Shown here piece by piece: positions 7,495 to 15,890 of a stretch of DNA of 22,643 nucleotides (positions within the stretch are counted from its first letter, which is position 1; each line of letters starts with the position of its first letter). Location: contig DATGXI010000015.1 in the NCBI GenBank assembly GCA_035299065.1, forward strand, positions 1-22,643, read 5' to 3'. This stretch comes from DASPJQ01 sp035299065. Its GTDB lineage: Bacteria; Bacteroidota; Bacteroidia; Flavobacteriales_D; UBA2798. The notes beneath the pieces are model-generated. The model was given only the letters and a program-made list of their open reading frames with translations, made no database searches and was not told the DNA's origin. A program made the translations under genes and the position numbers.

Positions 7495-7512
7495 TACCGT
7501 ATTTCTACGGTT
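7495..7512. promoter_or_regulatory. Palindrome ACCGTATTTCTACGGT, putative regulator site
   Basis: An inverted repeat with 6-bp arms (ACCGTA / TACGGT) around a TTTC centre at 7496-7511. The same 16 bases recur, in the same orientation relative to the downstream gene, upstream of the KAP gene at 22521-22536. Its right arm touches the -33 TTG at 7511-7513 and ends 22 bases before the -7 box, so a bound protein would contact or cover the promoter of the 7564 gene. Confidence 0.5.
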
Positions 7513-7541
7513 GTTTTTTTCGTTGGCAGGTAATATATTTG
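7511..7541 (+). promoter_or_regulatory. Bacteroidota-type promoter for the 7564 gene (TTG, 20 bp, TATATTTG)
   Basis: TTG at 7511-7513 and TATATTTG at 7534-7541 are separated by 20 bases, fitting the TTG / TAnnTTTG pattern of Bacteroidota sigma factor. The -7 box ends 22 bases before the ATG at 7564, leaving a short leader. This is the best-formed promoter seen in the window. Confidence 0.65.
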
Positions 7542-7563
7542 GGCGAACCTTTAATCTTTTTTT

Positions 7564-7950
7564 ATGGCCTCCAAAACCGAACAGCAAAAACTTGCTGAGC
7601 TTAAGCAGCACGCCAATTATTTATTGAATTCACGGCCGAGTGTTTTGCGAACGGGAACTGTTATACTTGTATTGCGCATTGTGTGCAGTCTTGCCAGTGT
7701 TGCAGCGTACATTTACGGGATTTATGTACTAGCCAAAGGCACGGGAAAAATTTACCATGTGGATGTGCGCGAACAGCATTGGATGACGCTTGATGCACTT
7801 GAGGCGGGCATATTGCTCATTGTATTGGGTGTATTGTTAAATGTGATTGCCGCCCTGTGCAGGCTTATACGCAACCGCAACTGGTATATTCTGGAGAGTT
7901 ATGAGGTGATAGAGTGGGTGGGGGAGAGAGAAACTGAAAAAGCGGTATAA
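7564..7950 (+). CDS. Small two-TM membrane protein, unknown function
   Basis: A 128-residue product with a charged, helical N-terminus (ASKTEQQKLAELKQHANYLL). Two hydrophobic segments follow, at about 38-57 (VILVLRIVCSLASVAAYIYG) and 80-101 (LDALEAGILLIVLGVLLNVIAA), then a cytoplasmic-looking tail (LIRNRNWYILESYEVIEWV). No named family is recognised. The start is well supported by the promoter just upstream. A palindrome overlapping its promoter is shared with the KAP gene 15 kb away, which suggests a common regulator. The gap downstream has no further plus-strand gene of convincing length. Confidence 0.65.
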   Translation: MASKTEQQKLAELKQHANYLLNSRPSVLRTGTVILVLRIVCSLASVAAYIYGIYVLAKGTGKIYHVDVREQHWMTLDALEAGILLIVLGVLLNVIAALCRLIRNRNWYILESYEVIEWVGERETEKAV

Positions 7951-8067
7951 ATACCTTTTTTTAATTTGCACGCGTGTTTTTTACGGTTGGGTATTATAGG
8001 AATTCAAGAATAAATAGGCGTTGAATACATGTTGTTTTATATTTCGTTTTAAAAAGGGTGCAGGTTT

Positions 8068-8269
8068 TTAGTTTTGGTGTGCTTCAATTTGCGTCAAAAT
8101 AGCCTGCTTTGCATTGGTAACGTAATTAACAATTGTTGAAATACCTTCGACCAAAAAGGCGTTTTAAGCAAGTATCTATGGCTTTGAGTAGGCTTTGCCA
8201 TGAAGTATCCATTGCTTTGACTTGGGTGAGGTGGATTTTGGGTGGTTGGGAATGCAAGCATAATTTTGA
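8068..8269 (-). pseudogene. Possible frameshifted gene remnant
   Basis: On the minus strand one frame reads PPKIHLTQVKAMDTSWQSLL and on through KAIDTCLKR. At about 8165 the coding-like sense appears to move to another frame that reads AFLVEGISTIVNYVTNAKQA and then ILTQIEAHQN before a stop at 8068. Both halves look like one amphipathic helical protein broken by a frameshift. No family is recognised, and no start is evident before a stop at 8270-8272. The call rests only on amino-acid character, so it may be chance. Confidence 0.25.
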
Positions 8270-8509
8270 TTAAGAGTTAATTTCATAGAGTATTTTATAA
8301 TCTTTTCAGCAGAAATATTTTTTTTAAAAAAACAACAAACTCTGGCCTGCCATCGATGAAAAATGACTTATTTTAGGGAAACAATGCTAATTACCAATCC
8401 CAAAAACTGTTTTTACTGTTCACACTTTCATTCAAAAATGGGTTGAGTTTATTGTAAAAAAACAGGTTTTCGGAGTTTGATACCTTTTAAAAATTACCGG
8501 TTGAACTGA

Positions 8510-8659
8510 ATGGTGTGCCTATATTTTTACCATATCATATCAATCGCATGTGTCATTGAAGAATATTATATGAACGGATCAGGAATTTATCTTGTGAAAA
8601 TTTCATATGAGGATGAGAAATATTTGAAAAATCAGACTTTGCCAGTTATTGGAAAATAG
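8510..8659 (+). pseudogene. Possible remnant of a type IX secretion C-terminal sorting tail
   Basis: A 48-codon open frame (ATG 8510, stop 8657-8659) ends in NGSGIYLVKISYEDEKYLKN followed by a few residues. The GIYLVKISYEDEKYLK part resembles the last strands of type A sorting domains of Bacteroidota type IX secretion substrates, which usually end with a GxYxVKI strand and a K-rich final strand. The upstream part is not recognisable as the rest of such a domain (no YPNP motif found), so this would be the broken end of a lost surface-protein gene. An intact small gene is less likely. Confidence 0.35.
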
Positions 8660-8699
8660 GGTTTGACAGGAATCGATATCTGGCTAATCAATTAACTAT

Positions 8700-8709
8700 T
8701 AGGGCGTCT
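8700..8709. repeat. 10-bp direct repeat TAGGGCGTCT, copy 1 (downstream end of R-M operon)
   Basis: TAGGGCGTCT here recurs in the same orientation at 20590-20599. The two copies bracket the seven-gene operon (8754-20526) but exclude the KAP gene. The bases just outside also partly match (TA at two positions earlier). It may mark insertion of the operon as a unit, or be chance. Confidence 0.3.
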
Positions 8710-8753
8710 AGGCCGATTTTTGGTTTTACTTATAACGTTTAGTTTGGCCATAT

Positions 8754-11700
8754 TTAAACCTTGCTCGCAAAGAAAGTAATAAATTCATTAAATGAAAGTG
8801 CATTTGGGGCTTTATCTTGCCAAACTTTCTTCTGAATTGCATATCGAACTAATGTTCCTTCAATTGAAGTTCTGACAAAATCATTTTCTGGATCAAAAGT
8901 GATGGTTGCTTGATTATGAAGTTCAGTTATGGAATTTACTTTTGTAACGCGATCTTTCAGAAGTTCAGAAATGTTGGTTACAAATCGAGCATTTGTTTTT
9001 ACCATTTCAACTGTAATTTCCTCCTTGTCGACTGGAATAACACATAAAATATACTTTTCATTAGTAGAACAGGCTGTTGCGCCTTGAGTAATTGTCATTT
9101 TTACTTCTGATGTTCTAGCGGATTTAATTTCAATTAGAAATTTACTTGATGTTGTTTCGGTAGCTCTTATTAATAAAGGATGTGGAAAATCACATTCAAT
9201 TTCATAGTCAAGGCCAATTGGCTGCCTTGTAATACTATAACCTGTCTGTAATTTAAACGCTTCCTCGAAAGCCTTTTCAACCGCTTGACCGATTTCTTGA
9301 TTCTGTTGTACTTTTCTTTCTAATTCTTTTTTCTCTTCATATTGTTTAATGAATGACGGGTCGGACAACATGTTTGTTACCTTTTGCGGAGTCAGACTTT
9401 TATTCATCAATATAGAAACGTAGGATCTATCCCATTCCATGCTTTCGTCCTCATTAGTGCCAGATCGGATATTTCTTAATAAATCTCCCACACCTATTCC
9501 CCAAAAATGTAGAAATCTCGATACTTCTCTTTCTTGCAATGAACTGTAAAGTTTTTGGCCTTCTGACTCATTTTTGAAATATGGGAGTAAACTCTCAACT
9601 GAAGGACGATCACTTGTATTAGATGAAGAAGACTTTACCCAATCACGTTCTTTGAGCCTAAGCATCCATAAACTTGGATAAATACCAATCCTAAGATCAG
9701 GATGATCTTTTTCTGAAATATCTATCTCCTTTCGTGCAAACCCTTCTGTATCTTCAAAGAGCAAAACTGTAAAGACAAATTCAAGCAATTGTGATGTTCT
9801 TTTTATTGAACCTCTTACCCGGTCAATTACTCCTTTGTCTTTTGGACTATCAATATATGCCAGTTGGCTAAAGCTAATTGGTGATTTTATTTTCCATTCT
9901 ACGTTTTCATATTTTGCTAACATCTCTTTATCTGCCAGCCTTGTTGCCAGTAATGTAATTTCTTTGCCTTTTATTTCTTCGTTTTTTTTGAAAAGAGGAT
10001 CCTTTAACAACCATTTCTTTTCAGTAGTTTTTTTTAGAATTGCCTCGTTGTGCAAAATGGATGTGTAATCAGCTGATAGTATAAAATCGCTAGGAAATAG
10101 TTCATAATATGGTTTAAACTCTGGCCGCCAAATATCAACCGGACATAAAAACGGTTGTTCTCTATCTTGTTGTAGTTTGTCCCATTTTTCATTTAGCATC
10201 ATTACGGGATAACCAGATAAATCATTAAATCTTTCGTGTTTTAAAAGCCATGCCAACAAATTTATTGAGCCGGTTACCCAATTTTTAACGTGATCTTCAA
10301 GATTTTTGTTTTTAATTGATTGTAATAGATTCGCAGCTATTGATGTTCTTGTTTCCGGTACTAATTTATGATCGACACTTGATATTATTATTTTTTCATG
10401 AAGCAGATTATTCCGAATCGGAAAACCCAATTCGTGGGAAATATTTTTAAGTTCCTCCCCAATTTCTTCGTCAAAATTTAATAACTCTTGCCGTAAATCG
10501 GTGGATTTTTTAAGATAGCCTGACTGATCTGGTAGAATTGAGTATTCGTTCCACAAGGCTTCTCTTTTGTACTTTTCTAAATACGGTATTAATTTTAAGA
10601 TAAAGTCTATTGAATTGCCTGACTTTGTTTTTAGATTGTTTAGGGAATGTTCTTCAATCTTATCAACATGAGCACAAATTGACAAGGACGTGATCGAGTA
10701 AGGTTGAGTAATACCAAAACTTTCCCGGTCTCTTAGTACCTTAAACCAAAACTCAATATCTTCTTTGATAGGTGTTGCTTCAGGAAATAGCTCTGACGAT
10801 AACTTCCAAATATCTTCAATTTCTTCTTTGTCATTAATGCCTGAATGGGTATATGGAATTTTAGATTCATTAAGAGTTATAAAATTTACAGAATCATCAA
10901 AAGCTGTTTTGACCAAGGCATGCTGGTTCAATTTTTCTGAAAGATCTTTCAAATTCAATAAGTACCACTCTTTATCAAGCCACTCGATGTCCGGAACCGG
11001 TCCCAGATCAGCTAAAATGTGATAGTTGTTCTGAATGTCTTGAGCAGAAATGACTGATTTTACAAGTATATCATATTCCTTGAATGCAGCTTCTAATATT
11101 TTTTTATTGGTTTGAGTTTCTTCGGTATTTGCTTTAAGCCATAACTTTTCTCTTTCAGGCGATGGAACGAAATCGGGGCTATGAATTAAGAAAGGCAACG
11201 GAAATGCTTTCTCGGTGCCAATTAATGGAAATGTAATGAATAACCTTGGAGTACCTGAATCCAAAACGGTAATAAACCCATTCTCATCGAGAGGAACTGA
11301 AATAGTGCCCAAACCCTCCGGTAACTCCCGAAATAAATACTGATACTTTACCTCTTTTCCGTTGTTATTTTTAATTAGTTTAATGGTTGTTCTGTGGTCT
11401 ATTGCTTCTGATTTTTCATAAATTTTGATTTCTGAAAAATTTTCCATTGCAACCCTCTTAATTCTTTTTGCAAAAGACAGCACTGCCGGAACAAGTATTT
11501 CGGATTTTGAGACAACATTTTCAATTGCTTTGACACCTGATGGAGCCAAATCTAAATAGGTGAATGTTGTTTTTTTAGTTTCCGTTGATGGTGTTATTGA
11601 TTTTTTAAAGGCTTCCCATGAATCATTAAGGGTTTTTGCTGTTTCCGTTGGATTGACACCTGACCTGTCCAGGATAAAATCAAAACCCCTACCGTCAGCA

Positions 11701-12080
11701 ATACAACCCCTTATTTGCACCCGTTTTGAGAGTAAATGAGTTGTCATAAAACCAGTGCCGAACTTTCCGGTTTTGCCTTCCAATTCCTTTTTAGAGGAAC
11801 CATGAAATATTAAGTGTGTTATATCATCTTCTGTAAAAGGTGAGCCATCGTGAGAAAAGGATAAAACGTTGTCACTTCTTGTTACGACTATTTCAACTGG
11901 ATTTTCGTTTGCTGCATCTTCAGCGTTTTGCATCAGTTCCCAAAGCCAGCGGAGTTGGTTTTTAGGATCATTTTCAAGTGATTTGATATGATCAAAAATA
12001 GTTTGGGCATTGTTCTCAACGATCACACGATCCTTTGTGTTATCCAGACTATCACGATTTTGATCAATGTGAATATTCAT
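8754..12080 (-). CDS. Sacsin/Hsp90-type (GHKL) ATPase with C-terminal PD-(D/E)xK-like nuclease motif
   Basis: The 1108-residue product carries an N-terminal GHKL ATP-binding fold of the sacsin type. The N box is WLWELMQNAEDA (E48, N52, D55), the next motif SHDGSPF (77-82), and the glycine lid GKTGKFGTGF (102-111). All ATP and Mg contacts usually expected are present. A long middle region (~200-900) has no recognised domain. Near the C-terminus, GLDYEIECDF (D958) followed by KFLIEIKSA (E984, K986) fits a D...ExK nuclease core as in DUF3883/Mrr-like domains. A coiled, Glu/Lys-rich stretch (YEEKKELERKVQQNQE) precedes it. GHKL ATPases joined to nucleases are known in restriction and other anti-phage loci; the exact role is not settled. 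It is the last gene of the operon, 19 bases after the DUF6883 stop. An ATP-dependent sensor or clamp that gates the nuclease is inferred. Confidence 0.85.
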   Translation of the reverse strand: MNIHIDQNRDSLDNTKDRVIVENNAQTIFDHIKSLENDPKNQLRWLWELMQNAEDAANENPVEIVVTRSDNVLSFSHDGSPFTEDDITHLIFHGSSKKELEGKTGKFGTGFMTTHLLSKRVQIRGCIADGRGFDFILDRSGVNPTETAKTLNDSWEAFKKSITPSTETKKTTFTYLDLAPSGVKAIENVVSKSEILVPAVLSFAKRIKRVAMENFSEIKIYEKSEAIDHRTTIKLIKNNNGKEVKYQYLFRELPEGLGTISVPLDENGFITVLDSGTPRLFITFPLIGTEKAFPLPFLIHSPDFVPSPEREKLWLKANTEETQTNKKILEAAFKEYDILVKSVISAQDIQNNYHILADLGPVPDIEWLDKEWYLLNLKDLSEKLNQHALVKTAFDDSVNFITLNESKIPYTHSGINDKEEIEDIWKLSSELFPEATPIKEDIEFWFKVLRDRESFGITQPYSITSLSICAHVDKIEEHSLNNLKTKSGNSIDFILKLIPYLEKYKREALWNEYSILPDQSGYLKKSTDLRQELLNFDEEIGEELKNISHELGFPIRNNLLHEKIIISSVDHKLVPETRTSIAANLLQSIKNKNLEDHVKNWVTGSINLLAWLLKHERFNDLSGYPVMMLNEKWDKLQQDREQPFLCPVDIWRPEFKPYYELFPSDFILSADYTSILHNEAILKKTTEKKWLLKDPLFKKNEEIKGKEITLLATRLADKEMLAKYENVEWKIKSPISFSQLAYIDSPKDKGVIDRVRGSIKRTSQLLEFVFTVLLFEDTEGFARKEIDISEKDHPDLRIGIYPSLWMLRLKERDWVKSSSSNTSDRPSVESLLPYFKNESEGQKLYSSLQEREVSRFLHFWGIGVGDLLRNIRSGTNEDESMEWDRSYVSILMNKSLTPQKVTNMLSDPSFIKQYEEKKELERKVQQNQEIGQAVEKAFEEAFKLQTGYSITRQPIGLDYEIECDFPHPLLIRATETTSSKFLIEIKSARTSEVKMTITQGATACSTNEKYILCVIPVDKEEITVEMVKTNARFVTNISELLKDRVTKVNSITELHNQATITFDPENDFVRTSIEGTLVRYAIQKKVWQDKAPNALSFNEFITFFASKV

Positions 12081-12099
12081 TACATTTATTCGTTTATAT

Positions 12100-12432
12100 T
12101 CATTTGTTCGGGTATGCAGTTACAAGTTTGGGAGTTTCGCTTCCGGTGTTTATAATCCAAACTGTAACAATGCAAGGGTTACGAGCATCTGGAGTAACAA
12201 TTTCACAAACCAATTTGTATTTAGTGCCATGCAGGCCAGGTTGAGTATTGAAAACATCTCGTTCAAAAGCATGAACTTTTAATGCTCTTTCAAATATTTC
12301 GGGTTGCTCGCGATCAAAACCAAATTTGAAAAAGAATTGGGATTTAGGGCCACCGATCTCATGATCAGGATTCAATAAGTAGCTGACTATTTTTTGCGGT
12401 TCAACAATAGAATATTCTTTATTTGGCATCAT
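12100..12432 (-). CDS. DUF6883 domain protein, possible toxin-like partner of the HsdR tail
   Basis: The 110-residue product has the DUF6883 pattern: YLLNPDHEIGGPKSQFFFKF at 18-37, GLHGTKYKLVCEI at 66-78, and VTVWIINTG...PKLVTAYP near the end. The family occurs as a small stand-alone protein, usually next to a DUF4926 gene, and as a module in larger toxin-like and phage-head-linked proteins. Its activity is not known to me. Here there is no separate DUF4926 gene; instead the C-terminus of the preceding hsdR, five bases upstream, has a DUF4926-like sequence. Two ATG codons stand in tandem at 12432 and 12429; either could start. The close spacing to hsdR and to the GHKL gene places it within the restriction operon. 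Confidence 0.75.
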   Translation of the reverse strand: MMPNKEYSIVEPQKIVSYLLNPDHEIGGPKSQFFFKFGFDREQPEIFERALKVHAFERDVFNTQPGLHGTKYKLVCEIVTPDARNPCIVTVWIINTGSETPKLVTAYPNK

Positions 12433-12437
12433 AACGC

Positions 12438-15400
12438 TTATCTCTTTCCTTTAATTTGTTCTCTGCTTACAGTTTCAACCTCAGAAGAACCATCAGTTAA
12501 AATGAATTCAACCTCGAACGTTTTGTTGTCAGGATATACATGTACTATTGCTCCCTTAGTTCCTGAGGGGACATGGTTAATTTTAATTACTGAAAACACA
12601 ATATCATGTTCTTTAAATTCTTCATTATTGGAAAGTGATCTTTCAAAATCATCACAAAGTTGTGTAAGGCTGTCTTTGGTTTCTCGCTTGAAGAAATCAC
12701 CTAAGTCTTTATTGATGATGATGTATTTTCGGTAAATCTTTGAGAAATCCTTATAAATCTCATCCTGGCTAAATGAGGTACCACTATCTGTAATTTTAGC
12801 AATTAGACGTTTGCCGTCATCAATGGTTGGTATGTAATTGAAGAAAGCATCAATCTTTTCTTCAAAATCTTTAATCATTTCTGCAATGGCTTCTTCCTCC
12901 TTGTTCCGCTTCTCAATTACTTTGAGAATGTTGTATTTGAATTTGTTTCCCCATTTTTCCTCAGGCTCCTGAACAATAGAAGATTTAGTCTTTGTCTTTT
13001 GGGTATAATCGACTGGAGCTATGATGCCTATTTTGTTGTCAAAGTAAATTTCAACATCGTCAATAATGTCGGTTGGCTTGTTGATGTTGTTGTACTCGTT
13101 GTTGTATTTACGCAAGAAGTCTAAAAACAGAGCATCGCTATACTTGGCATCTAACTCAATTACAAATTCTATCAGGTTAAGAATGTTGAAATAATTGTTT
13201 ATTGTGCCTTTCAGCTTTTTGGCTTCCGATTTACTTTTTCTGACGTAGTCTGAAAAAGCGTTTTGCATTTCCAAAATCAGGTTTACATCTTTTGTTTCGT
13301 TTTGGTATTTCAGAAAGTTTTTGTACTGCTGAACCAGTAGCGGATGTTCTTTCAGTTCTTTGTAATAAATCTCCAATTTGCCTTCATCGCCCAATGGATC
13401 AAAGTCTGATACAACCACATTGCTAAAATGCTCAAATGCTGCTTTGATGTTTTTTACGTTGATATTCTTGTAAGAGAAATCAATGATTTTACAGTCGTTT
13501 TTGTGTTTGGTGGTTCGGTTTACCCTTGAAATGGTTTGAATAGCATTGATGCCTCTTATTTCTTTGTCGAGGAATAAGGTATGCAGTTTGGGCTCGTCAT
13601 AACCTGTTTGCAGTTTATCCACCACAATGATTATTCCGTTTTTAGCTAATTTGAAATTCTGCATCACAGTTTTCTCATTCAAGCCGTTGTTTACACTACT
13701 GCTGCTCGGCTGGTCCTGGCTGTCAGAATAGACGATATAAACAGGTGCATCTTGAAACCTTTCGTATTTCTTCTGGTTGGTTATTTCTTTGAAATGCTTT
13801 TTGATGAAACCCGCGTATTTAATCGCATTCGGAATGGACGTTGTTGCCAGCATTGCTTTTGCTGTACCCCTTATGTTGTGGTAAACGGTAGTAACTAACC
13901 TCTCAACAATGAATTTTGAAATGGCTTCTATTCGCTCAGGATTGGAATAAATTTTCTTTTTGCGAATGGCATATTTCTTGCCGTCAGCACCTATTCCTGT
14001 ATCAGTATCATCCGGAATTTCTTCATAGCCTGTATCACCTTCAAATCCTTCTAATTCATCTTCGGGTTTTTCAAAATACATTTTGGCTGAAACGGGAACA
14101 ATGCCTTTAATGGGGTTTAAAATGTAACCATCTTCAATGGCTTCTTTCATGGTGTAGCTGTCAAACGGGACCCAAATTTTTTCTGCTTCGGCATATTTGT
14201 TATACTCACCAAACCTTGCCAATGTGTGATCGCTTGGGGTGGCGGTAAAACCGACAATCAGGTTTTTCTTGTGTTGCTGTTTGGTGTAAGTAGTTGAGTT
14301 GTCAAAACTGCTTTGAAGTTCGTCAAACACACTTATCATTTCCTGGTTTTGAACACCGTCATTGCTTCGGTGAATTTCATCAATCAAAAAGGCGATTCGC
14401 AGTTTAGATAGTTTGGTAACTGTATTGCTGTCCAAAATATCGTTTACCGTACCGAATTTCTGAATGTTTACAACAACAATGCGTTTGTCGCTGGATAATG
14501 CCTTGGTAAACGTTTTTTTGTCGTAGGCTTCAATGAACATTCCTTTTTGAATATTCATATTGTGCAGCATGGTGTCTAACTGGTCACGGAGTTGCAACCT
14601 GTCCACCACCAACATTATTTTGTCATACACATACTTGCCGTCTTTGCGAAGGTCTTTGAGTTGCAGGGCTGTCCAACCAATGATGTTACTTTTTCCAAAT
14701 CCTGCCGAATACTGGAGCAAAAGAGAATACACATTTTTGTTATTCTGATACTTCTGCCTTTTGGTAACAAGTTCTTTTATCCGTTCTTCACCAACACCTT
14801 TGTCTCGCAGTTCTTTTTCTAATTTCCTGACGAAGTAATCGGGTTCGGTTTCATGTTCCAAAAACTCATCTATCTTGCTTAAAATTTTATCTGTACCAAA
14901 TTTTTGCTTTGGTCTTGGGCTTATTAGTCTGCCATCATTGTGCTTGTATTCTTTGGTACGGCTGCTTTCTTTTTTTATGAGTTCCCGTTCAATAAAATTG
15001 TAATAGAGAATTTCTTTCTCTATCATTTTTTTATCGTAGAGTGCTTTAAACACTTCCTCAAAACGCTGCGTTTTGTTTGCTTCACGGTTGCGAACGGGAT
15101 ATTGCTTAAACTCTTTTTCTACCTTGTTATCGTAAGGCGTAAAATCATAGCTGTTTGCGACTACAATGGATTTTATTTCTTCAAACTGATTGCTGATGTT
15201 ACGAATTACATAGGTTTCGTTCAAATCAGTTGAAGTGATGTGTATTGCCTTCTCGAAAATTTTTAAATAGTCTTTGCGGATGGAAAAGGACAAGTCGTTA
15301 TCTTCTGCAATAATCAGGTATTCCTTAACGGCTGAGAGATAATCCTGGGCAACTTTTTTTCTACCGTTGTTTCTTGCGTTTTGATTGGTGTAGCTGCTTT

Positions 15401-15890
15401 TGAGTTCGCTGTAACCCAAATAAATTCCGTTAAGAAAAAAAGTTAGATCAGGGCGAAATGAAAATATTTGTTTTCCCTTGTGCTTGTAGGTGTAAGGTAG
15501 TTCCTGGATTACCGAAAATATGTTTTGGTCAAATAGTTTGTCTTCGTGGGTTTCGCTGCCGCTTGGGTAAAATAAATGTAGGGAAATACCATTGATGGTA
15601 ATGGTTTTGTTGGTGTTGATGAATAGAGCCATATTGGCTGATGATTTCAGCCTGTCATGCATTTCGTTGGTAATGGCATCCAATAAATCTTTTTCGTTGT
15701 CAAATTTGCGTAGCAGTTTTTTATAGTTGTCTTTGTTGAGGGTGGTTTCTGAGAGAAATTGCTTTAAATCTTCTACCAAAAAAAACTGGGGCGAAACGGT
15801 GTTTGCCTTGGCTTCTTTGTATTGCAAACCGTCTTGCCTTTCGCAAAGAAAGTTTACCAGGTATTTATCTTGCAGGTCTAATTCTTTCAT
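12438..15890 (-). CDS. hsdR: Type I restriction endonuclease subunit R with DUF4926-like C-terminal tail
   Basis: This 1150-residue subunit translocates and cuts unmodified DNA in complex with HsdM and HsdS. The nuclease core is FSFRPDLTFF...GYSELKS (D148, E162, K164). The helicase motor has a Walker A motif SAGFGKSN (395-402), the DEIH box (504-507), TATP (549-552) and a motif VI of the form QTISRVNR. The Walker A has Phe where relatives often have Ser (AGSGKSN), and the DEAH box reads DEIH. After the helicase comes a helical part typical of HsdR. The last ~60 residues (1089-1150) read FKEHDIVF...GTKGAIVHVYPDNKTFEVEF...ETVSREQI, which fits the small beta-barrel DUF4926 rather than an HsdR C-terminus. 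The start ATG overlaps the rhuM stop by one base (TAATG). All catalytic motifs are intact, so activity is expected. Confidence 0.95.
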   Translation of the reverse strand: MKELDLQDKYLVNFLCERQDGLQYKEAKANTVSPQFFLVEDLKQFLSETTLNKDNYKKLLRKFDNEKDLLDAITNEMHDRLKSSANMALFINTNKTITINGISLHLFYPSGSETHEDKLFDQNIFSVIQELPYTYKHKGKQIFSFRPDLTFFLNGIYLGYSELKSSYTNQNARNNGRKKVAQDYLSAVKEYLIIAEDNDLSFSIRKDYLKIFEKAIHITSTDLNETYVIRNISNQFEEIKSIVVANSYDFTPYDNKVEKEFKQYPVRNREANKTQRFEEVFKALYDKKMIEKEILYYNFIERELIKKESSRTKEYKHNDGRLISPRPKQKFGTDKILSKIDEFLEHETEPDYFVRKLEKELRDKGVGEERIKELVTKRQKYQNNKNVYSLLLQYSAGFGKSNIIGWTALQLKDLRKDGKYVYDKIMLVVDRLQLRDQLDTMLHNMNIQKGMFIEAYDKKTFTKALSSDKRIVVVNIQKFGTVNDILDSNTVTKLSKLRIAFLIDEIHRSNDGVQNQEMISVFDELQSSFDNSTTYTKQQHKKNLIVGFTATPSDHTLARFGEYNKYAEAEKIWVPFDSYTMKEAIEDGYILNPIKGIVPVSAKMYFEKPEDELEGFEGDTGYEEIPDDTDTGIGADGKKYAIRKKKIYSNPERIEAISKFIVERLVTTVYHNIRGTAKAMLATTSIPNAIKYAGFIKKHFKEITNQKKYERFQDAPVYIVYSDSQDQPSSSSVNNGLNEKTVMQNFKLAKNGIIIVVDKLQTGYDEPKLHTLFLDKEIRGINAIQTISRVNRTTKHKNDCKIIDFSYKNINVKNIKAAFEHFSNVVVSDFDPLGDEGKLEIYYKELKEHPLLVQQYKNFLKYQNETKDVNLILEMQNAFSDYVRKSKSEAKKLKGTINNYFNILNLIEFVIELDAKYSDALFLDFLRKYNNEYNNINKPTDIIDDVEIYFDNKIGIIAPVDYTQKTKTKSSIVQEPEEKWGNKFKYNILKVIEKRNKEEEAIAEMIKDFEEKIDAFFNYIPTIDDGKRLIAKITDSGTSFSQDEIYKDFSKIYRKYIIINKDLGDFFKRETKDSLTQLCDDFERSLSNNEEFKEHDIVFSVIKINHVPSGTKGAIVHVYPDNKTFEVEFILTDGSSEVETVSREQIKGKR

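Larger units (their letters stand above)
7951..8753. other. AT-rich 800-bp stretch without an intact gene
   Basis: No long ORF is open here. The base composition turns AT-rich from about 7960. Two short coding-like fragments are described separately (8068-8269 minus and 8510-8659 plus), as is a 10-bp direct repeat at 8700-8709. The stretch separates the ordinary-looking chromosome on the left from the restriction operon on the right and looks like an insertion boundary with gene debris. Confidence 0.6.

Noticed and set aside
8690..8753. Rho-independent terminator after the GHKL gene
   Set aside because: The GGCGTCTAGGCC stretch gives only a short 3-bp stem with no convincing U-tract in the right place.
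12035..12244. Plus-strand frames of 60-140 codons opposite the R-M operon (also at 12394, 14940, 16301, 19698, 20046)
   Set aside because: They are shadows of strongly supported minus-strand genes, with no start signals or domain sense of their own.
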